This document shows positions 17,262-24,753 of a stretch of 64,000 bases of DNA, one piece after another (the stretch's first letter is position 1; the number at the start of each line of letters is the position of its first letter). The stretch is from the NCBI RefSeq assembly GCF_005889735.1, contig NZ_VCKY01000012.1, positions 1 through 64,000 on the forward strand. The letters are read 5' to 3'. The stretch is from Nonomuraea turkmeniaca. GTDB lineage: Bacteria; Actinomycetota; Actinomycetes; Streptosporangiales; Streptosporangiaceae. The notes beneath the pieces were generated by a model that saw nothing but the letters and a program-made list of their open reading frames with translations, searched no databases and was not told the DNA's origin. The position numbers and the translations under genes are program-made.

Positions 17262-17274
17262 CCGAAAGTTTCGG
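17262..17274. promoter_or_regulatory. CCGAAAGTTTCGG operator at the xylanase start
   Basis: A perfect 13-bp palindrome with one central base. It overlaps the GGAGGT ribosome binding site of the xylanase gene. A second, imperfect copy (CGATATGTTTCG, 17283-17294) lies upstream. CGAAA/TTTCG-type sites with one or more central bases are known for LacI-family xylan and xyloside regulators in actinobacteria, which fits the target gene. Confidence 0.6.
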
Positions 17275-17340
17275 GGGCGTAACGATATGTTTCGCCGGTG
17301 GCCGGGAACTTAGGCGCTGCGGGCCTCTTCGTCAAGGGCC

Positions 17341-17371
17341 TTGAACCTCCCGTGGCGGGAGGTCCTACGGT
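17341..17371 (+). promoter_or_regulatory. MerR-type promoter with 19-bp spacer
   Basis: A TTGAAC -35 box (17341-17346) and TACGGT -10 box (17366-17371) are separated by 19 bases. ACCTCCCG-TGG-CGGGAGGT (17345-17363) fills the spacer. This over-long spacer with a dyad is the hallmark of promoters activated by MerR regulators. Transcription would begin at about the GTG at 17378, giving a leaderless message. The gene it serves is now broken. Confidence 0.75.
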
Positions 17372-17377
17372 CGGAGC

Positions 17378-17670
17378 GTGAGCACGAGCGACGGCGGCGA
17401 GCGCCGGTGGACCATCGGGGAGCTGGCCAAGGCAGGACCGGGGTGACCATCAGGACGCTCTACCACTACGACGAGATCGGCCTGGTCGGGGCCGGTGAGC
17501 GGACGGCCGCGGGCCACCGCCGCTACACCGAGGCGGACCTGCGGCGGCTCTACCGGGTGCGGGCGCTGCGCGGGCTCGGCCTGTCCCTGGACGAGATCGC
17601 CGAGGTGCTCAAGGAGCCGTCCGACGACCTCACGGCGCTCCGTGGCCTGCTCGGCGCGCAACTCGCCGCT
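17378..17670 (+). pseudogene. MerR-family regulator, frameshifted and truncated
   Basis: The GTG at 17378 opens a MerR protein (VSTSDGGERRWTIGELAKA), but a small indel near 17430 breaks the frame: normal members read AKATGVTIRTLYHYDEIGLV, and here VTIRTLYHYDEIGLVGAGER continues in another frame. The wing and dimer helix (RRYTEADLRRLYRVRALRGLGLSLDEIAEVL) are intact up to about 17670, where similarity ends abruptly and a prolyl oligopeptidase piece begins. The effector domain is missing. A MerR-type promoter is preserved upstream, so decay may be recent. Confidence 0.8.
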
Positions 17671-18490
17671 GGGAGTGGCCGGAGTTCATCACCGACGCCG
17701 CGCATCTCTACAAGGGCGTGCTGGTAGGCGACGCCTACGTGGCCGTCACCACGCACGGCGCACCACGCGGCCGCCTGGTCCGCATCCCCCTCGACAGTCC
17801 CGGCGACCCCGGCGCCTGGACCGAGCTGGTGCCCGGCGGCGACGTCGTGCTCACCGGCGTGACGCTGGCCGGCGACCGGCTCGTGCTGGGCGAGCTGGTG
17901 GACACAGTCTCCCGCATCCGGATCCTGGACCTGGACGGCGCGGAGCTCGGGGAGGTGCCGGTGCCGGGCGCGGGCTCGGTCAGCTCCGTCGCCCAGGGCG
18001 TGGTCGCGCTCGGCGTGATGGACCAGGTCGTGGGCTGCGAGGACGCCATCACCTTCGGCTACACCTCGTACACGCAGTCGCCGACCGTCTACCACTACGC
18101 GCTGGCGTCAGGGGAGCTGACGGCCCTGCAGGGCGCCGGGCACACCCTGCCCGGGCTGGTCACCTCCCGTGTGTGGGCCACGTCGAAGGACGGCACGCGC
18201 ATCCCCTGCACGCTGGTGCACCGCGCCGACCTGGACCGCACCCGGCCACAGCCCACGCTGATCCACGGGTACGGCGGCTTCAACGTCGCCGAGCTGGCCT
18301 CGTACCTGGGGCCGCTGGCCGCGTTCGTCGAGGCGGGCGGCATCTACGCGCACGCCCACCTGCGTGGCGGCGGCGAGTTCGGCCTGGAGTGGTGGGACGG
18401 CGGGCGGCTGCACAACAAGCAGAACACCTTCGACGACCTGTACGCCATCGCCGAGCAGCTGATCGCCGACGGGGTCACGGTGCCCGAGCG
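17671..18490 (+). pseudogene. Prolyl oligopeptidase (S9A) internal fragment
   Basis: Starting in frame at about 17673 (EWPEFITDAAHLYKGVL) the DNA encodes the second half of the beta-propeller and the first part of the hydrolase domain of an S9A peptidase: TFGYTSYTQSPTVYHY, LIHGYGGFN, YAHAHLRGGGEFGLEWW and KQNTFDDLYAIAEQLI are diagnostic. The sequence stops just before the GGSNGG nucleophile segment, so the serine, aspartate and histidine are all missing. The N-terminal propeller half is also absent. No function is expected. Confidence 0.8.
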
Positions 18491-18750
18491 GCTGAGCCGC
18501 TGGCGGCGATGGGAGCCAAGGAGGGCGCGCTGATCCTCGACCTGGTCAGCGACCTGAAGGCACGCGGCGAGGTGTCCATCGTGATCATCGCGCACAACTA
18601 CGCCCAGATCCTGGAGGTGTGCGACCGGGTCAACCTGCTGCAACACGGCACGATCACGTCGACAAGCCCACCGCGGAGACCTCGCTGCAGGAGCTCACCG
18701 ACCTGGTGGTGCGGGAGTATCGGGAATCGCGGACGAGAAAACCGGAGTGA
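18491..18750 (+). pseudogene. Sugar ABC transporter ATPase, C-terminal fragment with frameshift
   Basis: The fragment begins within Walker B (EPLAAMGAKEGALILDLVSDL) and continues with the switch histidine region (VIIAHNYAQILEVCDRVNLLQHGTIT) of an RbsA/MglA-type sugar-import ATPase. A one-base loss near 18658 shifts the frame, after which DKPTAETSLQELTDLVV and the natural end (stop at 18748-18750) are readable. Walker A and the signature motif are absent. It directly abuts the S9A fragment. Confidence 0.75.
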
Positions 18751-18787
18751 TGCGGTAATCGGAGAGCGTCCGGAGGGACTACTGGGT

Positions 18788-19297
18788 GTGGACGATCCCG
18801 AAGAACGATTCACCGACCTCTACGACCGGCATTATCGCCGCGTGCTGGGCTACGCCCTGCTGCGGGCCGAGCGTGACGTGGCCGAGGACGTTTCCAGCGA
18901 GACGTTCCTCGTGGCATGGCGGCGGCTCCACGAGCTGCCGGAGTCGCCGCTGCCATGGCTGCTCGGGGTGGCCCGCAACCTGCTGGCCAAGCAGCGCGAC
19001 TCGCGCCACCGGCGGCAGGCGCTCGTCGACCGCATAGCGGCACTCCACCGGGAACAGGCCGGGGGCGACGTCGCCGAGCACGTCATCGACAGGGAGACCG
19101 CCCTGGCCGCACTGTCGGCCCTGCCCGAGCAGGACGTGGAGGCGATGGTGTTCGCCACCTGGTACGGCCTGCCGCCCGAGCAGGCCGCCGCCGTCATGGG
19201 CTGTTCGGTCCGCACGTACAACGTCAGGCTGCACCGCGCGCGTAAACGCCTGGGTCAGGCGCTCCGCGTGGAATACCCGTCCCGGAGGATGGCATGA
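18788..19297 (+). CDS. ECF sigma factor
   Basis: A 169-residue sigma-70 family protein with only regions 2 and 4, as in extracytoplasmic-function sigma factors. Region 2 is DLYDRHYRRVLGYALLRAERDVAEDVSSETFLVAWRR-type (helix for core and -10 binding), and region 4 is LPEQDVEAMVFATWYGLPPEQ followed by the HTH VMGCSVRTYNVRLHRARKRL. The GTG at 18788 is chosen because GGAGGG lies about a dozen bases upstream; the same frame runs far upstream through pseudogenes. Its stop overlaps the next gene's start (ATGA), as usual for sigma/partner pairs. Confidence 0.92.
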   Translation: MDDPEERFTDLYDRHYRRVLGYALLRAERDVAEDVSSETFLVAWRRLHELPESPLPWLLGVARNLLAKQRDSRHRRQALVDRIAALHREQAGGDVAEHVIDRETALAALSALPEQDVEAMVFATWYGLPPEQAAAVMGCSVRTYNVRLHRARKRLGQALRVEYPSRRMA

Positions 19298-20454
19298 CCG
19301 ACCGCATGTTCGCCGAGCTCAAGCCGGCGGCACTCGATGAGCTCACCGAGGAGGCGTACCGGCGGCGCCGCTCGGCCGACCTGGCCCGCGCGTTCGCGAG
19401 CCCGCGCCCCGCCCCGCGTCGCCGTTCGCGACGTCCGTTCCTGCTGCTGGCGGGCACGGTGGCGGCCGGACTCACCGCGGCGGCCACCGTGGTGGCGCTC
19501 TCCGGCGAGAGCGCGGCCCCCCGCCCGCCGACGCCCACGCCACTCGCCGCCCAGCCGGTGAGCCCCCGCTCGTTCCTGCTGGCCGCGGCCACGACGGCGA
19601 TGCGCGAACCGGCCACGTCGGGCCGCTACTGGTACGTGCGCGAGCGCACGTCCTACCGGGTCCAGAGCCTGCCGAGCGACTACCAGGCCAAGATCAAAGC
19701 CCTGGTGCAGGAGCAGAAGCGGACCGAGGAACGGCTCAAGGGCGACTCCGACGGGCTGGCCGCCGCGAAGAAGGAGTTCGAGCGGAAGGTCACGGAGCTG
19801 AAGATGGCCGAACTGCCGTACCTGGCTTTCGCGGCCGACACGCGCGAGTCCTGGCGCGCCATGAAGCAGGGCGAGCCCGGACGCACCGTGAGCAACCAGG
19901 ACGTGGCGGTCACGTTCGGCTCGCCGGCGGACGAGGCGGCGTGGCAGGCGGCGGGCTCGCCCAAGCTGGTGGACGAGGAGGCCAGGACCCGCGTGGACGA
20001 CACCGAGCGGGTCCTGTCGATCGACAACCCGAGCCTGACCCTCCAGAACCTGTCCGCGCTGCCGGGCGCCAAGGACACGCTGAAGCGGAAACTGGATGCG
20101 CTGTGGCAGAGCAGCCCCAACACCGCGAACGCCGACAAGAACGGCTACCTGTGGCAGACCGCTGTCGATCTGATGACAGCGCCGCTCCAGCCCGGCACCC
20201 GATCGGCCCTGTTCGAGGCGCTGGCCGACCAGCCGGGCATCACCTCACAGGGACAGGCCACCGACACGCTGGGGCGCACGGGGGTCGCCCTCTCCGCGCC
20301 CACGGCGCACACGATCACCGTCCGGCTGATCATCGACAGCGAGACGGCCGAGTTGCTGCAGTACGAGATGTGGGACAGAGAGCGGCCGATGTTGAAGGTG
20401 ACGCTGGAGCAGATGGGCTGGAGCGACACGCTCGGCGAGCGGCCTAAGGGCTGA
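19294..20454 (+). CDS. CU044_5270-type single-pass membrane protein, partner of the ECF sigma factor
   Basis: The N-terminal ~48 residues are cytoplasmic and basic (RRRRSADLARAF, PRRRSRRPF), followed by one transmembrane helix (about 49-70) and a large exported domain with conserved RYWYVRERTSYR and a long helical stretch. This is the CU044_5270 layout, regularly encoded right after ECF sigma factors. It probably acts as a membrane anti-sigma or signal protein, though the cytoplasmic part lacks an obvious zinc anti-sigma motif. It overlaps the sigma gene by four bases, and its end overlaps the convergent PL8 gene by 11 bases. Confidence 0.8.
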   Translation: MTDRMFAELKPAALDELTEEAYRRRRSADLARAFASPRPAPRRRSRRPFLLLAGTVAAGLTAAATVVALSGESAAPRPPTPTPLAAQPVSPRSFLLAAATTAMREPATSGRYWYVRERTSYRVQSLPSDYQAKIKALVQEQKRTEERLKGDSDGLAAAKKEFERKVTELKMAELPYLAFAADTRESWRAMKQGEPGRTVSNQDVAVTFGSPADEAAWQAAGSPKLVDEEARTRVDDTERVLSIDNPSLTLQNLSALPGAKDTLKRKLDALWQSSPNTANADKNGYLWQTAVDLMTAPLQPGTRSALFEALADQPGITSQGQATDTLGRTGVALSAPTAHTITVRLIIDSETAELLQYEMWDRERPMLKVTLEQMGWSDTLGERPKG

Positions 20455-22657
20455 GCCGCACGGTGACCGTGATGGAGGCGCCCTCCCGCGCGGCGAGCCG
20501 CCGGAACGTGAAGGTGGAGCCGGTGCGGAGGGCGTCACCGCCCAGCATCCCGGCTACCGGCCGGGACCAGGTCACGGTCAGCTCGTCCAGGGCGCACCGG
20601 GGATCCGACACGGTGAGCGTGGCCGTGCCGTCGCCGTGCTCGCGGGCCAGGACCGCGCACGGGGCGGAGGCGGCCAGGTCGCCGACGGCTCCGGCGGTCC
20701 AGAAGTTCGCCGCCGTGAGCCCCAGCGAAGGGACGTGGACGGCCTGCAGGCGGGTGGAGTTGGCCATCACGCGGAACCGGCCGGGGTCGGCGGCCCTGGC
20801 GCGCGTCTCCGCCCGGCTCGCGCCCGGCAGCAGCGTGTAGACGTAGCCGGCCGAGCGGGGATCCACGCCGTGGTCCAGCCAGAGCGTCACGTAGTCGCGG
20901 CTCGCCCCGCCGCCGGTACGGCGTTCGCGCAGCGTGCGCAGCGGCCCCTGGACCACGTAGCCGCCGTGGCCGTCCAGGTGGGCCCAGCCCGGCTCGACGG
21001 CGAGCGGGGCGTCGGTCCTGCGGTTGTCCACGATCGTCTCGACCCGTGTTCCGTCCGCGCAGGTGATGCCCGCTCCCAGGCAGACGACGGCGTCGTCGAG
21101 GAAGAACCACGACTTGAACGCCTCCATCGTGCTCTCCAGCCCGGACAGGTGCTGCCCGACGGCCGCGTATTCACCGTCCGTGGCCCCGCCCACCCATCGC
21201 CAGGGCGTGCACGTGTCACCCCAGCCCTCGCCCGCCCCGTCGGGCAGCCGCCGGGTGGAGACGGTCGTGCCGGGCAGGCGGTAGGGGTCCACGGTCGGCC
21301 AGAACGCGTCGGAGTACTGCTCGCCGTGGCCGCCGGCCCACCAGTAGAGCATCCCCGAGCCGGTGTGCCAGCCGCGCAGGTTCTCGCCGTTGCCGTGCTC
21401 GTAGTGGCCGATCCGGTGGGAGGCCATGCTGAGCGCCGCGCACCAACCCGGCCTGCGGTGTACGGCCCTGGCACTCATCGGCAGCAGCCGGTGCCCGACC
21501 GGCTCGGGCGCGGCGAGCACGGAAGCGTCCGCCATGATCGCCGCCAGGCGGGCGTGGACGGCCGACTCGGCGTGCTCCAGCATCGGCCGGTACGTGTTCC
21601 GCACCGCCCAGCCCTTCACCATGGCGTGCCAGCGGGCCCGTGTGCCGGCCGGGGCCACGTCGCCGAGCAGCAGGATCGCCGCCGCGATCTCGTGACCCTT
21701 CTCGTGGTCGCCGAAGGGCCGCCGGCCGACGCCGCGCCCGCGTACCAGGTCCATGCAGGCCCCGTCGCGCACGAACGGCGCGAACGACCGGTCCACCGCG
21801 TCGAACACGACCGGGTCCGCGACCTCCCACGGCGAGCCGCGCAGCACCGCGAACATCGTGGTCAGCCCCGACAGCAGGGTCACGCCATAGGCGCCCTGGT
21901 AGGGAACGTAGGTGTGCTGGATGAACGACCCGTCCCGGTAGAACCCATCGCCTTCGCTGACGTAGCGGAACACCGGCGACAACGCGGACACCGCCAGATC
22001 CGCCTTGCCCGGGTCGGACCTGAGCATGGCCCGCAACAACATCACCAGGCACAGGTCCACACGGTTGGCCGCGGTGCTGGTGCCGCGGTAGGCGCCGAGG
22101 CGACGTTCAGGGACGAAGTGGTCCACGGCGTCCCGCAATGCCAGGCTCGGCCGCTCGTCCAGGTGCGGTCCGATGAGCACGGCCGCGTCGAGCAGCGCCT
22201 TCGGCACGCCGATCTGCCAGTGCCACCAGTTGCCGGCCGGGTCGGCGCCGGCCGCGTAAACGTGCCGCCGGTAGTGGTCCACCCCGGCGGCGACGGCCGC
22301 GGCGAGGCCCGCGTCGCCGGTCAGGCCGGTGCCGTCCAGCACGTACGCGTGCGCCATCGTCCGCAACCGCCGCGGCGTCGCCACGAAGGACGGGAACGCC
22401 TGGTCGGGCCAGAGGTGCGTGCGCGCCGGGGCCATCGTGTCGCGGTATCGGGCGGCTCTCCCGCCCAGCTCGGCCAGCCTGCTCCGGTACGGCTCGGCGG
22501 CCGGGTCGTAGCCGGAGCCCGCGCTGATCTCCCGCCATCGGCGGCGTAATCGCAGGAACGAGTCGTCTGGCGTGTGCCCGGCCTCCGCCTGGGCCAGCGC
22601 CCCGAGCATCCCTGCCGCGGCCACACCGCCCAGCCGGAGGAACCATCGCCGGTACAC
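20444..22657 (-). CDS. Secreted polysaccharide lyase family 8
   Basis: PL8 lyases cleave hyaluronan, chondroitin or xanthan by beta-elimination. The 737-residue length and order (Tat-like signal RRWFLRLGG at residues 3-11, alpha/alpha toroid to about 400, then beta-sandwich domains) fit. Family motifs seen are NWWHWQIGVP, DGSFIQHTYVPYQGAYG with the catalytic histidine, and RIGHYEHGNGENLRGW with the active-site tyrosine and asparagine/arginine cluster. The gene starts eight bases after the lipase stop, so the two form an operon. Which glycan it uses cannot be told from sequence. Confidence 0.9.
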   Translation of the reverse strand: MYRRWFLRLGGVAAAGMLGALAQAEAGHTPDDSFLRLRRRWREISAGSGYDPAAEPYRSRLAELGGRAARYRDTMAPARTHLWPDQAFPSFVATPRRLRTMAHAYVLDGTGLTGDAGLAAAVAAGVDHYRRHVYAAGADPAGNWWHWQIGVPKALLDAAVLIGPHLDERPSLALRDAVDHFVPERRLGAYRGTSTAANRVDLCLVMLLRAMLRSDPGKADLAVSALSPVFRYVSEGDGFYRDGSFIQHTYVPYQGAYGVTLLSGLTTMFAVLRGSPWEVADPVVFDAVDRSFAPFVRDGACMDLVRGRGVGRRPFGDHEKGHEIAAAILLLGDVAPAGTRARWHAMVKGWAVRNTYRPMLEHAESAVHARLAAIMADASVLAAPEPVGHRLLPMSARAVHRRPGWCAALSMASHRIGHYEHGNGENLRGWHTGSGMLYWWAGGHGEQYSDAFWPTVDPYRLPGTTVSTRRLPDGAGEGWGDTCTPWRWVGGATDGEYAAVGQHLSGLESTMEAFKSWFFLDDAVVCLGAGITCADGTRVETIVDNRRTDAPLAVEPGWAHLDGHGGYVVQGPLRTLRERRTGGGASRDYVTLWLDHGVDPRSAGYVYTLLPGASRAETRARAADPGRFRVMANSTRLQAVHVPSLGLTAANFWTAGAVGDLAASAPCAVLAREHGDGTATLTVSDPRCALDELTVTWSRPVAGMLGGDALRTGSTFTFRRLAAREGASITVTVRLSP

Positions 22658-22665
22658 GCCTCCGA

Positions 22666-23895
22666 TTATCGGCGCGCGTCGCGCAACGCGGTGAACCAGT
22701 CGAGCACCTTCGGCAGCGACCGCTTCGCCGACGTGAAGTGATCGACGTCACCGACGTCGGTGAGCGAGACCTTGACCTTGCTCGCCCGCAGGTCGCGCAG
22801 GCAGTGGTAGGAGTTGGCGATGGCGACGTCACGATCGCCGCGCCCGGCGTACAGCCGGACGGGCACACCGGGGCGCCACCCCGCGCAGGTCGTGTCGTTG
22901 ACCTCCAGTGCCCGCAGCAACGGACCCGACGGTTGCGAGACGCTCTTCAGGTACGCGGGGGTGACCAGGTCCTGCGGCGATGCGGGCAGGCCCGCCACGA
23001 TCTCGTCGAAGTTGTGCAGCCCGTCGAACAGCCGCTCGACCCCCGGGTCCTGGAACACCTCCGACGGCGAGTCATAGAAGTGGTGCAGACGGTTCATGGA
23101 AACCGTCCAGTACGCCAGGTAGAAGGTCGCGCTGCCCGGATCCAGCCGGCCGCCGAGCAAGGCAGGCAGTTCGGCGTCCTTGACGTCGTACGGACCCGCG
23201 ATCGGCGCCACCCCGCGAAGGCGCAGCCCGCGCTCGTCCCGCAGCTCCTTCCCCAGGGCCATGGTCGCGTGACCGCCCTGGGAGAAGCCGGTGAGCAGCA
23301 CGTCCCCGCTCAGCGAGCGCCCCTTGCCGGCCGCCAGCTCGCCGGCCGCGCGCAGGAGGTCGAGCGAGGCCGAGGCCTCGGTGGCCGCGTCCATGTACGG
23401 GTGGAAGCCCGGCCCTTTGCCCAGGCCCAGATAGTCGGGCGCGACGCCGGCGAAGCCCGCCGCGGCGAACATGAGCGGCGCCGCCCGTCCGTCGCCGTCG
23501 GAGACCGACCCGGCGCCGGCTTTGGTGGCCAAGGTGCCGTGCTGGTAGCTGACCGTCCAGAGGCCGTGCCTCGACCTGTGCGGCAGCGCGACGACACCGC
23601 TCGCCGTGGTCGGCGTGCCGTCCACGGCGGTGGTCCGGTAGACGACGGCGTACAGGTCGGCCCCCTGCGGCCGGTCCGGCACCGGGAACTTCGCCTCGGT
23701 GAGATAGGCGGCGATCTGGCCGGCGGATAAGCGCGCCAGCAGGTCGGCTGAGACGATCGTGCCCCTGTCGTCGATCGTCACGGCGTGCGAAGCGGGTGCT
23801 CCGGTCGCGGCCAGCGCCGCCGGGCCGGTCGCGGTCGCCAGGACCAGCCCGGCGCAGGCGAGGGCGAGCATTCGCGTTCTCGTGGGAGTCCTCAT
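22666..23895 (-). CDS. Secreted alpha/beta-hydrolase, secretory lipase type
   Basis: A signal peptide (about residues 9-30) precedes an alpha/beta-hydrolase of the LIP-type secretory lipase group. The nucleophile elbow is GFSQGGH; VVYRTTAVDGTPTTASGVVALP and YQHGTLATKAGAGS are typical of the group, and a late GDVDHF supplies the probable catalytic histidine. Two cysteines (TTCAGW and HCLRDL) flank the late part. The ATG at 23895 is preferred over an upstream TTG. It is the first gene of a two-gene operon with the PL8 lyase. Confidence 0.85.
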   Translation of the reverse strand: MRTPTRTRMLALACAGLVLATATGPAALAATGAPASHAVTIDDRGTIVSADLLARLSAGQIAAYLTEAKFPVPDRPQGADLYAVVYRTTAVDGTPTTASGVVALPHRSRHGLWTVSYQHGTLATKAGAGSVSDGDGRAAPLMFAAAGFAGVAPDYLGLGKGPGFHPYMDAATEASASLDLLRAAGELAAGKGRSLSGDVLLTGFSQGGHATMALGKELRDERGLRLRGVAPIAGPYDVKDAELPALLGGRLDPGSATFYLAYWTVSMNRLHHFYDSPSEVFQDPGVERLFDGLHNFDEIVAGLPASPQDLVTPAYLKSVSQPSGPLLRALEVNDTTCAGWRPGVPVRLYAGRGDRDVAIANSYHCLRDLRASKVKVSLTDVGDVDHFTSAKRSLPKVLDWFTALRDARR

Positions 23896-23992
23896 GGCCG
23901 TCAACGGTACGAACGCTCGCGATCACCGCCCAGCCTGCGTGCCACCCAGAGCGCGGTAGGGACCACCCCACCTCACTTGGGCGCGCGGGGCG

Positions 23993-24460
23993 TCACGTCC
24001 CGGGCCTGATCGGCACCACGTTGGCCTGCAGGCCCTGGCGGGGCAGGGCGAACCAGGTGGCCTTGCCGACCAGGTCCGGGCGGGTGGCGTACCGCTGGGG
24101 GTGACAGCCGTAGAAGCCGTCGGAGAGCCGGGCGATGATGCGCAGGCCGCGCCCGTGCTCGGCGCCGAGGTCGTGCGGTGCCGGGGCGGGCAGGATCGGG
24201 CTGCTGTCCACGACGACGCACATGATCTCTTTTGCGTCCACGTGAAGCATCAGTTCGTAGGGTGCGTCGCCGTACATGAAGGCATTTGTCACCAATTCGC
24301 TCACCATGAGCACGGCGTCATCAACAACATCAGTGGAAAGGGTCAGGGCCGACAATTCCGTACGAATGATCGCTCGTGCGTGACCGACCGTCCGGGCGTC
24401 CTCGCGCAGCGGCCATACGTACTGCATCCTGCTCTGGGGAGCCGATCGCAGCGTGGTCAT
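23993..24460 (-). CDS. Anti-sigma regulatory factor-type ATP-binding protein (RsbW-like)
   Basis: A 155-residue HATPase_c_2 protein. The N box is VSELVTNAFMYGD, the G1-type segment is VVVDSSPILP, and the G2 box is GAEHGRGLRII. A short variable N-terminus precedes the fold. Actinobacteria have many such orphan kinases that act as anti-sigma factors or phosphorylate anti-anti-sigma proteins; the partner is unknown. The ATG at 24460 with AGAGAAG upstream is chosen over an earlier start at 24508. Confidence 0.88.
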   Translation of the reverse strand: MTTLRSAPQSRMQYVWPLREDARTVGHARAIIRTELSALTLSTDVVDDAVLMVSELVTNAFMYGDAPYELMLHVDAKEIMCVVVDSSPILPAPAPHDLGAEHGRGLRIIARLSDGFYGCHPQRYATRPDLVGKATWFALPRQGLQANVVPIRPGT

Positions 24461-24606
24461 GGCTTCTCTTTCCGGTGCGGGGCAGCGAATGCGCGTCTGG
24501 TTCAACAAGAGTGCCTACCTCTCGGTTGCCGTACGCGGCTGTCAAAACTTGTACGCACGAGAAAGCCGTCTGGGTCGAATCTTCGGCAAGAAATTTGCCA
24601 TTCTTT

Positions 24607-24714
24607 TTAACCGCTCGCGATGCCGGCGGCCACCTCCTCGATGACCTTGTCCGCACCGCTCGCCGGCGCCGCCTCCAGGGCGGCCACTGCGGCGAGCACG
24701 GCGCGGGTGCTCAA
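24607..24714 (-). CDS. Possible 35-aa alanine-rich peptide
   Basis: A TTG-started 35-codon frame with CGGGAG four bases upstream begins 39 bases after the molybdenum hydroxylase stop, on the same strand. The predicted peptide is helical and acidic at the end (LAAVAALEAAPASGADKVIEE). Its strong GC3 bias argues for coding, but the start is weak and I know no family. It could be the end of a decayed gene. Confidence 0.3.
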   Translation of the reverse strand: MSTRAVLAAVAALEAAPASGADKVIEEVAAGIASG

Positions 24715-24753
24715 GATGCTCCCGATATTCCATGATCCCCCGATTACTGCTGC

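Noticed and set aside
17495..18787. Single 600-residue protein running through MerR, S9A and ABC regions into the sigma factor
   Set aside because: Most of it is out of frame with the recognisable S9A sequence; only the ABC piece and the sigma factor are in frame, and the sigma factor has its own start.
21216..22052. Long arginine/glycine-rich frames opposite or inside PL8 and other genes
   Set aside because: Alternative frames of GC-rich coding DNA; composition is that of shadows.
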